From: Pseudopedobacter sp.
Lineage (GTDB): Bacteria > Bacteroidota > Bacteroidia > Sphingobacteriales > Sphingobacteriaceae
Length of the DNA: 6,170 nt
Direction of reading: 5' to 3'
NCBI GenBank assembly: GCA_014378285.1
Contig: JACMNZ010000530.1
Span: 1 to 6,170, forward strand
The notes under the pieces are model-generated. The model did not search any database. It was not told the origin of the DNA and saw only the letters and a list, made by a program, of their open reading frames with translations. Shown here piece after piece: positions 1-6,170 of this stretch; position 1 is the stretch's first letter; each line of letters begins with the position of its first letter. The translations under genes and the position numbers were made by a program.

Positions 1-321
1 ATCCATACTAAATAATGCCATCACTTTTTCTAACACCTGTGGATGCGCATAAAAATCATCGGAATGCAGGATGCCAATCACTTCTCCTTTGGTCAGTTGA
101 ATTCCCTTATTTAGTGCATCATAGATGCCTTTATCTTTTTCTGAAACAAATTGATTGATATCCTTTTTGTATTGATTGATAATTACTTCAGTTGCGTCAT
201 TACTTTTACCATCAATAATTATTAATTCTTTTTCTAAATGCGTTTGTTTGGCATAAGAATCCAAGGCATATTGTAAAAAATCTTGAGAATTATAGGTTGC
301 CGTGATGATAGAAAATAACAT
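1..321 (-). CDS. Family 2 glycosyltransferase, N-terminal part (runs off left edge)
   Basis: This frame starts at the ATG complementary to 319-321 and stays open for 107 codons to the window edge, so the C-terminus is missing. The translation has the GT-A fold pattern of family 2 glycosyltransferases: a first beta strand ending in TATYN (residues 7-11), a nucleotide-binding IIIDGKSND stretch (34-42), the SEKDKGIYDALNKGI block (60-74) and HSDD (86-89), which sits where the metal-binding DxD-type motif is expected (commonly NSDD). In this family the enzyme transfers a sugar from a nucleotide-sugar to a lipid-linked acceptor on the cytoplasmic side of the inner membrane; donor and acceptor cannot be read from the sequence. 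The SExDxGIYDAxNKGI block is typical of the WcaA-like enzymes found in exopolysaccharide loci. It is transcribed away from the export genes. No Shine-Dalgarno sequence or recognisable promoter was seen upstream of its start. Confidence 0.9.
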   Translation of the reverse strand, partial: MLFSIITATYNSQDFLQYALDSYAKQTHLEKELIIIDGKSNDATEVIINQYKKDINQFVSEKDKGIYDALNKGIQLTKGEVIGILHSDDFYAHPQVLEKVMALFSMD

Positions 322-396
322 TTGTCAATGTTAAATAAAATTAATTTTAAAAGGAAAATCCATCGTTTAATTAGCAATGATCTTACGTTGTAGGTG

Positions 397-440
397 TAGT
401 GATGGTATAGTGATCGTATAGTGGTGGTATAGTGTGAATA
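397..440. repeat. 11-bp tandem repeat array, four units
   Basis: Four consecutive 11-bp units are visible: TAGTGATGGTA (397-407), TAGTGATCGTA (408-418), TAGTGGTGGTA (419-429) and a degenerate TAGTGTGAATA (430-440). The first three differ from one another at one or two positions and all units begin TAGTG. A weaker partial copy (GTAGGTG, 390-396) precedes them. The array is clearly richer in G than the surrounding intergenic DNA. The 11-bp period is close to one DNA helical turn, so each unit would face the same side of the helix. It lies about 50-95 bp upstream of the candidate promoter of the export operon. It could be a binding-site array or a length-variable tandem repeat; function is inference. 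Confidence 0.8.
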
Positions 441-490
441 ATTAAAGATTTAAACCTTCATCATCAATAATTAATTTAAAAATATTTACT

Positions 491-498
491 TTACTTTG
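491..498 (+). promoter_or_regulatory. Candidate Bacteroidota -7 promoter element
   Basis: TTACTTTG resembles the TAnnTTTG -7 box of the Bacteroidota primary sigma factor and is followed by C, as is often seen. It lies about 60 bp upstream of the ATG at 557, which would leave a 5' leader of roughly 50 nt. The match is imperfect because the TA is displaced by one base relative to the consensus, and no convincing TTG or TTTG -33 box is visible about 20 bp upstream. It is nevertheless the best candidate in the intergenic region for driving the export operon. Confidence 0.35.
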
Positions 499-556
499 CG
501 GATATTTACAATTGATTTACACAGCCCAGCATATTGAGGTTGATTAATTTAAACTA

Positions 557-1345
557 ATGAATTTAGATTTTTTACTATTCAAAAAATATACTTTATTTCT
601 TCTCCTGTTTTTATTGATTTTAAGTTCTTGTAGTTATAAGGGGAAAAACCAACTTTTTAAAGAAGATAAAGTTTTATCCGAAGATTCTTTGAAAACCATC
701 TATGTAAGCAATCCCACTAATAAATACGATACTTATACCATAAGGCCTTATGATGTAATCTTTATTAGAAATTTACAAAATCCTGGTTTAATTGGAGGTG
801 AAAGTAGTCTAATTTCTGCAAATACAAAAGATGCTAACTTTAGTATAGAGCCAGAAGGTTACGTTAATTTACCGGTGATTGGAAAGGTTACGGTTGTTGG
901 CCTTACAAGATTACAAGCTACGGCTAAAATAGAAGAATTATACAAGCAAAAATTATTTAACGATCCCATTATAGAGCTAAAAATAGCCAGTTTAAAGGTA
1001 ACTTTAATGGGCGAAATAGGAGTACCTGGTAATTATTTGTTAGAAAAAGAAAATTATGACTTGATAGATATTATTGGAGAAGCTGGCGGTATAAAAGAAA
1101 AAGCCGACCCGAAAAATGTTAGAATCATCCGCGGAGACAGAAAGAATCCAGAGGTTATATATGCGAATTTAACCAACATCAACACTTTAAAGAGTGATAA
1201 ACTAAAGTTAATGGATGGGGATATCATCATTTTCCAAAAACAAAAGTTTTATGAGAGATTTGATAAAATCCAATCTTACAGTATTATCACTAGTATAGCA
1301 GTCACCTTGTTGAACACTTATTTAATTATAAGAAATATAAAATAA
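557..1345 (+). CDS. Wza-type outer-membrane polysaccharide export lipoprotein (OPX family)
   Basis: This 262-residue protein begins with a lipoprotein signal peptide: a hydrophobic stretch at residues 11-22 followed by the lipobox LSSC, with Cys25 the expected lipidation site. A polysaccharide export (Poly_export) domain follows at about 58-143, beginning YTIRPYDVIFI and including the EGYVNLPVIGKVTVVGLT block. Next comes one SLBB-type domain at about 146-225, with GEIGVPGNYLLE (152-163) and IDIIGEAGGIKEKADPKNV (170-188). A hydrophobic segment near the C-terminus (about 242-258) could span the outer membrane. By family, OPX proteins form the ring-shaped outlet for capsule or exopolysaccharide and dock to a Wzc-type partner, here encoded three bases downstream. 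It is shorter than E. coli Wza and has one clear SLBB domain, as in other compact OPX proteins. The ATG at 557 is chosen because it gives an intact signal peptide; no strong ribosome binding site precedes it. Confidence 0.93.
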   Translation: MNLDFLLFKKYTLFLLLFLLILSSCSYKGKNQLFKEDKVLSEDSLKTIYVSNPTNKYDTYTIRPYDVIFIRNLQNPGLIGGESSLISANTKDANFSIEPEGYVNLPVIGKVTVVGLTRLQATAKIEELYKQKLFNDPIIELKIASLKVTLMGEIGVPGNYLLEKENYDLIDIIGEAGGIKEKADPKNVRIIRGDRKNPEVIYANLTNINTLKSDKLKLMDGDIIIFQKQKFYERFDKIQSYSIITSIAVTLLNTYLIIRNIK

Positions 1346-1348
1346 TTC

Positions 1349-3781
1349 ATGACTAACAACCCTATGGAAGTACAGGAACATAAACCTATACTACAAGAGA
1401 TAGATTATTTAAAGGTTTTTAGAATTCTTTGGAGTAGGTGGTATTGGATAGCAGGTTCTGTAGTTGTTGCAATCATTATTGCTTATGTTTTTTTATGGTA
1501 CACCCCAAAAACCTATTCTGCTCAAGGATCTTTAAAATTTGACGAGAAAAAAAATGAGATTTCTGAGTTGTTAAAAGGGCAATATATTTATGATAAATCC
1601 AATAGCCTAGAAGCAGAAAGTTTTGTGATAAAATCTAGGGCATTAATACTAAGTGCTATCAATCATATTGATTATCAAGTTTTTTTTTATGTACAAGGAA
1701 GAATTAGGACTACAGAAATTTATCCAAATAAACCATTTGATGTTGAAGTTATGAATATAGATAGTGCTAATTTTAATGGTGGTCCTTTTGAAATACAAAG
1801 AATAGGGACTAAATTAAAAATTACTTACCTAGAAAATCAAACTGAAGTATCCAAAGAGTATCCTTATAATCAGGTCATTAATTTAAAAGGAAATAACATT
1901 ATTGTTCATGCTACGAGCAGTAATGACGAGTCTTCCTACGAGTTTAAAATTAACCGTAAAGAAGATTTATTAAGTCGTTTTTTAGCTAATTTATCAACCA
2001 GGGAAGTTACAAAGGGGTCTAATATTATGGCAATTGCGGTACTTGACCAAAACCCAATATTCGCTTCTGACGCCGTTAATGCGGTTTTGAAGGCTTATGT
2101 AGAATTTGATACCGATGAAAGAAGTCAATCTGCCACTCAGATTATCCAATTTATCAACCAGCAATTGGGCATTTTACAAAACGACGTGAATCAATCTCAA
2201 AATGATTTACAGAATTACAAAAAGTCCAAATCTATTTTAGACCCTGGCACCTCAGCCGAGGAAAAACAAAAAAAATTAACAAACTTATCAGACCAATTGA
2301 TGCATAATAGGTTAGAAAGTATTCTTTTTAACCAAGTAGAAGATCAAATATTAAAAAATGAAAATGCCGTATTGGTTAATTATAATCTAGACGGCAGCAT
2401 TGAACCTTTATTGAATGTACTCATCAACCAATTAAATCTACAAATTAAAGAAAAGTTTGCTAAGAGCGACCAATACAATGAAAACTCTAAGGTTATCCAG
2501 GATATCAATTTACAAATTAAAAATACCAAAGAGGCTATTGCTAGAAACATTAAACAACAAAAAGAGCGAAATAAGAAAACAGAAATTTTTTTAACCCAAG
2601 AAGTACAAAAAGTCACTACGGAACTTCAAGCAATACCTGATATAGAAACAAATTTTAGTGTTCTTACCAGAAATTTTAACATCAACGATAAAGTTTATTC
2701 ATTTTTATCAGAAAAAAAATTAGAAGCAGAAATTAGTAGGGCCGCTGTATTGCCAGGTTCTAGTATCGTAAATTTAGCGCAACCATCTTTTAATGTAATT
2801 ACGCCTCAATCTGGAAAATTATATACCTCGGCCATTATATTAGGCTTAAGTTTTGGTATGGGTTTGATTATCATTGTCAGGCTAGCTAATCCATATATTT
2901 TCGATAAAGAAGCTGTTGAAAGCGTCACTTCAAAACCCATTATTGGTGTTGTAAGAAAGTTCCCAGGTAAAATTGATCGTAACAATAAACAAGTTTTATC
3001 AATATCTAAACCTAAATCAATATTTGCAGAATCAATCCGCTCTGTAAGAACTAATTTGAGCTTTTTAGCTGGAGAAAAAGATTCTCATGTCATTTGTATC
3101 ACCTCAGAAATAGCAGGAGAAGGTAAATCTTTTTTAACTGTGAATTTGGCTAGTACATTAGCAATGATAGATAAGAAAATTATTGTTGTGGCTGCCGATT
3201 TAAGAAAATCTAAACTACATAAAACATTTGATAAAGATAATAACAAAGGATTGAGTACTTATTTATCTAATCAGCATCGGCTAGATCAAGTTATACAGAA
3301 AACAGAAATTGAGAATTTAGATTTTATTCCTGCTGGACCAAATCCACCTAATCCATCGGAGTTAATATATTCTCCCAGAATGACCCAAATCATCAAAGAA
3401 CTATCTTCGAAGTATGACTTTGTGATTATCGATACCGCACCCGTAGGATTGGTTTCAGATTCTATTCCAATAATAAGGCAAGCAGATATCAATTTATTTG
3501 TGATTAGGTCTGGCGTTTCAAGATTTACCGCTGCTACCATACCAGAGCGCTTATCAAGAGAATATCATTTGAATAATGTAGTGATTGTGCTCAACGCATT
3601 TAGCGATGACGCCTTATATTCAAGGTATTACAGTTCTAATTATGCTGGAAATTATAATAATAATTATTATTATTCTGATTATTCTGGCTATTACGGTTCT
3701 GGCTATTTTGAAGATGATGTACCTAAATGGTATGAATTTAATAAGAAAATGAAAATCAAAAAAAATAAGAATAAAGATTAA
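1349..3781 (+). CDS. Wzc-type polysaccharide co-polymerase and BY-kinase (Wzz domain plus tyrosine kinase)
   Basis: This 810-residue inner-membrane protein has an N-terminal Wzz chain-length domain with its first membrane helix at about 33-50. A long periplasmic region follows with Gln/Lys-rich coiled-coil stretches (about 262-330 and 355-425), then a second membrane helix at about 491-510. The cytoplasmic kinase part contains the EX2RX2R oligomerisation motif (Glu561, Arg564, Arg567), Walker A SEIAGEGKS (586-594, Lys593), Walker A' at 611-619 and Walker B FVIIDTAP (691-698, Asp695). The tail carries 13 tyrosines between 757 and 795, the expected autophosphorylation cluster. By family, cycles of Tyr-tail phosphorylation control assembly of the export complex and polymer length, with the OPX protein as partner. 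In Walker A' the first Asp of the usual DxD is Ala615, while Asp617 and Arg619 remain. The gene starts three bases after the upstream stop, so the two are almost certainly co-transcribed. Met1 is preferred, though Met6 is also possible; neither has a clear ribosome binding site. Confidence 0.94.
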   Translation: MTNNPMEVQEHKPILQEIDYLKVFRILWSRWYWIAGSVVVAIIIAYVFLWYTPKTYSAQGSLKFDEKKNEISELLKGQYIYDKSNSLEAESFVIKSRALILSAINHIDYQVFFYVQGRIRTTEIYPNKPFDVEVMNIDSANFNGGPFEIQRIGTKLKITYLENQTEVSKEYPYNQVINLKGNNIIVHATSSNDESSYEFKINRKEDLLSRFLANLSTREVTKGSNIMAIAVLDQNPIFASDAVNAVLKAYVEFDTDERSQSATQIIQFINQQLGILQNDVNQSQNDLQNYKKSKSILDPGTSAEEKQKKLTNLSDQLMHNRLESILFNQVEDQILKNENAVLVNYNLDGSIEPLLNVLINQLNLQIKEKFAKSDQYNENSKVIQDINLQIKNTKEAIARNIKQQKERNKKTEIFLTQEVQKVTTELQAIPDIETNFSVLTRNFNINDKVYSFLSEKKLEAEISRAAVLPGSSIVNLAQPSFNVITPQSGKLYTSAIILGLSFGMGLIIIVRLANPYIFDKEAVESVTSKPIIGVVRKFPGKIDRNNKQVLSISKPKSIFAESIRSVRTNLSFLAGEKDSHVICITSEIAGEGKSFLTVNLASTLAMIDKKIIVVAADLRKSKLHKTFDKDNNKGLSTYLSNQHRLDQVIQKTEIENLDFIPAGPNPPNPSELIYSPRMTQIIKELSSKYDFVIIDTAPVGLVSDSIPIIRQADINLFVIRSGVSRFTAATIPERLSREYHLNNVVIVLNAFSDDALYSRYYSSNYAGNYNNNYYYSDYSGYYGSGYFEDDVPKWYEFNKKMKIKKNKNKD
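3654..3673. repeat. 20-bp perfect AT palindrome in the tyrosine-tail coding sequence
   Basis: Within the Wzc tail, three AAT (Asn) codons are followed by three TAT (Tyr) codons, producing a perfect 20-bp self-complementary AT-only tract centred between 3663 and 3664. It encodes part of the YNNNYYY segment (residues 769-775). The triplet repetition makes in-frame expansion or contraction by slippage plausible, which would change the number of tail tyrosines without breaking the frame. Palindrome formation may simply follow from the amino-acid composition. Confidence 0.7.
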
Positions 3782-3840
3782 ATTGTTTTTATTTTCATAT
3801 CTACAAATCAATTTAATTGTAACAAAACTTTCAAATTTTA

Positions 3841-6170
3841 ATGTGTCGTATTGCAGGAATAGTTAGCAAACAATTTAATACAGAAAATTTAGCTCTGAGA
3901 ATACAACACATGAACGACTGCCAAAAACACGGCGGACCAGATGGGGAGGGTTATTTTATAGATCCATCTGTTAATTTAGCTTTGGGACACAGGCGGTTAT
4001 CACTGATTGATTTAAGCAATGCCGGGCATCAACCCATGCAATACCAACATTTTCAGATCAGTTTTAATGGGGAGATTTATAACTATCAAGAAATAAAGAT
4101 TGATTTAATTGCTTTAGGACATCAATTTAAAAGCCATTCTGATACCGAAGTTATTTTACATGCTTATGCCCAATGGGGTAATAAATGTTTTAAGCTTTTT
4201 AATGGCATGTTTGCTATTGCAATTTATGATCAAATTAAAAAGAAATTAATATTATCTAGAGATGTTGCGGGCATCAAACCCCTATATTACTCTCAACAGA
4301 ACAAACACTTCGTTTTTGCAAGCGAAGTTAAGGCCTTTTCTGCTTCTGGAATCAGTTTTACGGATGATCCAAATTGGAAGATCTATTTTTTATCCTTCGG
4401 CTTTATCCCAGAGCCTTTCACCACCTTAAAAGATGTGAAGTCTTTGCCTCCTGGTAAAGTGTTAACTTATGATTTATTGGCACACCAGGCTCAAATGGAA
4501 ACATTTGAAACCTTAACATTTAGTAGTGATTTAAAAAATGAGCATAAAATCATTAAGGCTATTAATACTACTTTATCGGCTTCCGTAAAAAGACACCTCA
4601 TTTCCGATGCCCCAATTGGTGTTTTTTTAAGTGGTGGTATAGATAGCAGTATCATTTCGCTATTGGCTGCTCAAAATTCTACCCAACAGATCCAAACCTT
4701 ATCTGTCAGTTTTAATGAGCATGCTTATGATGAATCTTATTATCAAAACATTATTCAAAAAAAAATTAACAGTAAGCACACCCATTATATCATTACCAAA
4801 AACGAATATTTAGAGGCATTACCACAATTGCAAAACGCTTTTGATCAGCCCAGTAATGACGCCGTTAATTCATGGTTTATTTCTAGATGTGCCAAACAAA
4901 ATGGATTAAAGGCGGTATTATCTGGTTTAGGGGGCGATGAGCTCTTTGGCGGCTATCCTTCTTTTAAACGTATTGAAACTGCTATATCATTAAGAAGATT
5001 ACCACTCAAAATATTCAATATTGCCGACCATCTTTCTGATGATAGATTAAAGAAACTGCTATTTTTAAAAGAGGAACGGACTTACGCCGATTATCTTTTT
5101 TTAAGAGGTTTTTATACCCCAAAAACCATCAGTCAATTAATAGACGCTACCGAAGAAGAGATACACGAAGCATTAGGAAATTTAAATTACCATAGCCCAA
5201 GAAATCAAATTGCTCCAAAAAATTATGTGAGTTGGTTAGAGCAAAATATTTATATGCGCTCGCAACTATTGCGTGATACAGATTATATGAGCATGCAACA
5301 CGGTGTAGAAGTAAGGGTGCCTTTTTTAGATAAAGAATTCTTAAAATTAGTACATCGAATTTCACCAAAAATCAAGTTTAAGGGCGATTTCCCCAAAGCC
5401 TTACTAGTAGCCTCATTTAAAGATATTTTACCTAGAGAAATTTATGAACGAAAAAAAATGGGCTTTACTTTCCCCTTTCAAGAATGGAATAAATCTCATC
5501 CAGGAATCAATAGAATTGCAAACCATAGCAATAAACAAGTAGCTAAATTAGGTAAGCAATTTTTAAATAATAAATTACATTGGAGCAGGTGTTATGCCTT
5601 ATTACAAATAGAGCACTTTCTTCCACAAAAAGATGCCCTTTTTTTGACTCTCAAAACATTTAGCCATACCGGCGGAATAGAGAAAGTCAATCGTATTTTA
5701 ATGAAAGCGGGTACAGATATTCAGTCCGATCATTTAATCAGGTTCCATGCCAAAAGTCTCTATGATGATGCACCAGACGAAAAATACATCACTAAAAGGA
5801 GATTTGAGGGATTTAAGGGAAAACTCATCCCTTTTATTTACAACAGTGTAAAAAAAGGTATAAAATGCGATGTGGTGATGTTCAGTCATATAAATATGGC
5901 CTTAATTGGTTTGTTGATTAAACTTATAAGCCCTAAAACCAAAATCCTTTTACAGGCACATGGTATAGAAGTATGGGGAGAACAAAGTTTTGTTAAAAAG
6001 GCATTTCTAAAACGAGCAGATTTAATTTTGCCTGTGAGCCAATTCACCAAAGACAATCTGGTTAACCGTCATCATCTTCATCCTCAAAAATGTTTGGTGT
6101 TTCACAATAGCTTAGATCCATTTTTCATTACACATCCTCCGGCGCTAATTAAAAATAGGCTTAAGGAAAA
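3841..6170 (+). CDS. asnB: AsnB-type glutamine amidotransferase fused in frame to a GT4 glycosyltransferase (runs off right edge)
   Basis: One frame is open from the ATG at 3841 for 776 codons to the window end with no stop. Residues 1 to about 595 form a complete asparagine-synthase-like enzyme. The glutaminase domain has Cys2 as nucleophile, HGGPDGEG (30-37), GHRRLSLID (49-57), FNGEIYNY (75-82), SDTEV (100-104) and SRDVAGIKPLYY (139-150). The synthetase domain has the PPi loop SGGIDSS (264-270), SGLGGDELFGGY (361-372), VEVRVPFLD (489-497) and an ordinary family ending around LHWSRCYALLQIEHF (579-593). After only a few residues the frame enters a GT-B fold (see the separate entry at 5639-6170). 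The amidotransferase would use ATP and glutamine-derived ammonia to amidate a carboxylate; beside export genes a sugar acid is at least as likely as free aspartate. The gene begins 59 bp after the kinase stop, with no terminator or clear promoter between them. A seven-T run at the junction raises the alternative of two separate overlapping genes. Confidence 0.88.
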   Translation, partial: MCRIAGIVSKQFNTENLALRIQHMNDCQKHGGPDGEGYFIDPSVNLALGHRRLSLIDLSNAGHQPMQYQHFQISFNGEIYNYQEIKIDLIALGHQFKSHSDTEVILHAYAQWGNKCFKLFNGMFAIAIYDQIKKKLILSRDVAGIKPLYYSQQNKHFVFASEVKAFSASGISFTDDPNWKIYFLSFGFIPEPFTTLKDVKSLPPGKVLTYDLLAHQAQMETFETLTFSSDLKNEHKIIKAINTTLSASVKRHLISDAPIGVFLSGGIDSSIISLLAAQNSTQQIQTLSVSFNEHAYDESYYQNIIQKKINSKHTHYIITKNEYLEALPQLQNAFDQPSNDAVNSWFISRCAKQNGLKAVLSGLGGDELFGGYPSFKRIETAISLRRLPLKIFNIADHLSDDRLKKLLFLKEERTYADYLFLRGFYTPKTISQLIDATEEEIHEALGNLNYHSPRNQIAPKNYVSWLEQNIYMRSQLLRDTDYMSMQHGVEVRVPFLDKEFLKLVHRISPKIKFKGDFPKALLVASFKDILPREIYERKKMGFTFPFQEWNKSHPGINRIANHSNKQVAKLGKQFLNNKLHWSRCYALLQIEHFLPQKDALFLTLKTFSHTGGIEKVNRILMKAGTDIQSDHLIRFHAKSLYDDAPDEKYITKRRFEGFKGKLIPFIYNSVKKGIKCDVVMFSHINMALIGLLIKLISPKTKILLQAHGIEVWGEQSFVKKAFLKRADLILPVSQFTKDNLVNRHHLHPQKCLVFHNSLDPFFITHPPALIKNRLKE
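5639..5645 (+). other. Seven-T homopolymer at the AsnB/GT4 junction (possible frameshift or slippage site)
   Basis: The junction reads GATGCCC followed by seven T and then GACTC. As written, the AsnB frame passes straight into the glycosyltransferase. An ATG at 5633-5635 lies in another frame and stops after four codons, at the TGA of 5645-5647. If the run had eight T (or five), the AsnB frame would instead end at TAG 5661-5663 after about 607 residues, and the ATG at 5633 would open the glycosyltransferase as MPFFLTLKTFS. The result would be two normal genes overlapping by about 30 bases. The sequence alone cannot decide whether this is a true fusion, slippage or a base-count error. Confidence 0.75.
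5639..6170 (+). other. GT4 glycosyltransferase N-terminal domain (C-terminal part of the fused frame, truncated by the window)
   Basis: Residues about 599-776 of the fused frame match the acceptor-side Rossmann domain of family 4 (GT-B) glycosyltransferases. The first beta strand and glycine loop are ALFLTLKTFSHTGGIEKVNR (599-618). They are followed by CDVVMFSHINMAL (676-688), ILLQAHGIEVWGE (702-714), the ADLILPVSQFTKDNL block (726-740) and the PQKCLVFHNSLDPFF linker strand (748-762) that normally leads to the donor-binding domain. The donor-binding domain with its E(x7)E motif lies beyond the window. There is no in-frame ATG before the first beta strand. The next in-frame ATG, at 5701, would remove that strand and the glycine loop, so a separate enzyme cannot start in this frame unless a TTG such as 5644 is used. 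The enzyme probably adds a sugar to the lipid-linked repeat unit; donor and acceptor are not predictable here. Confidence 0.85.

Larger units (their letters stand above)
322..556. other. Divergent intergenic region
   Basis: This 235-bp stretch separates the leftward glycosyltransferase from the rightward export operon, and I see no gene in it. It holds a perfect AT-only palindrome at 336-349 (TAAAATTAATTTTA) just upstream of the leftward start, an 11-bp tandem repeat array at 397-440, and a candidate Bacteroidota-type promoter near 491-498. The 11-mer ATTAATTTAAA occurs at 470-480 and again at 543-553, the second copy ending just before the start of the export gene; this may be chance in such AT-rich DNA. 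No hairpin followed by a T-run that would indicate a terminator was found. Confidence 0.7.

Noticed and set aside
1680..1688. Nine-T run in the Wzc N-terminal region as a phase-variation switch
   Set aside because: It is a long homopolymer but the frame is intact across it (Val-Phe-Phe-Tyr), and nothing around it suggests an alternative product; in AT-rich DNA it may be chance.
2380..2616. Antisense open frame inside the Wzc coiled-coil region
   Set aside because: It is a shadow of a strongly supported coding frame, with no recognisable motif.
3286..3540. Antisense open frame inside the Wzc kinase domain
   Set aside because: It overlaps the kinase coding sequence including Walker B on the opposite strand; no independent evidence.
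3620..3811. Antisense open frame rich in Ile opposite the Wzc tail
   Set aside because: It is the mirror of the Tyr/Asn-rich tail codons (TAT/AAT read backwards give Ile-rich sequence); it has no domain or start signal and lies inside a well-supported gene.
3782..3840. Terminator or separate promoter between the kinase and AsnB genes
   Set aside because: The 59-bp gap has only a weak 5-bp-arm inverted repeat (3809-3819) with no following T-run, and no clear TAnnTTTG box, so read-through from the upstream genes is the simpler reading.
5147..5368. Antisense open frame inside the AsnB region
   Set aside because: It overlaps conserved synthetase-domain coding sequence; no motif or upstream signal supports it.
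1..6170. CRISPR array, tRNA, rRNA, insertion sequence or attachment site
   Set aside because: No spaced direct repeats, cloverleaf-like segments, transposase frames or terminal inverted repeats were seen; the 11-bp tandem array has no spacers and is not CRISPR.

Overview
The window looks like part of an exopolysaccharide or capsule biosynthesis and export locus from an AT-rich member of the Bacteroidota. The evidence for that phylum is indirect. Start codons have no clear Shine-Dalgarno sequence, a TTACTTTG element resembling the Bacteroidota -7 box precedes the first export gene, and the Wza/Wzc pair has a style I associate with this phylum (small lipoprotein OPX with a C-terminal membrane helix, one-piece Wzz-kinase with a Tyr-rich tail). 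I cannot name a genus from this sequence.

Layout: (1) 1-321, minus strand: the N-terminal 107 residues of a family 2 glycosyltransferase that runs off the left edge. (2) 322-556: a divergent intergenic region with a 14-bp AT palindrome, an array of 11-bp tandem repeats (397-440) and a candidate promoter for the rightward genes. (3) 557-1345, plus: Wza-type outer-membrane polysaccharide export lipoprotein. (4) 1349-3781, plus: Wzc-type chain-length regulator and BY-kinase with a tyrosine-dense tail. (5) 3841 to the right edge, plus: one uninterrupted reading frame that encodes a complete AsnB-type glutamine-dependent amidotransferase (about residues 1-595) and continues with almost no linker into the N-terminal domain of a family 4 (GT-B) glycosyltransferase. 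It is still open at base 6170.

The rightward genes fit one operon. Wza and Wzc would form the envelope-spanning export and length-control machine. The AsnB-like domain could amidate a sugar carboxylate or other acid on the repeat unit, and the GT4 and GT2 enzymes would add sugars. The most notable feature is the AsnB-GT4 fusion. Its junction holds a run of seven T residues (5639-5645). One extra T would split the frame into two ordinary overlapping genes, so it is either a true fusion, a reading-frame switch or slippage site, or a sequence error.
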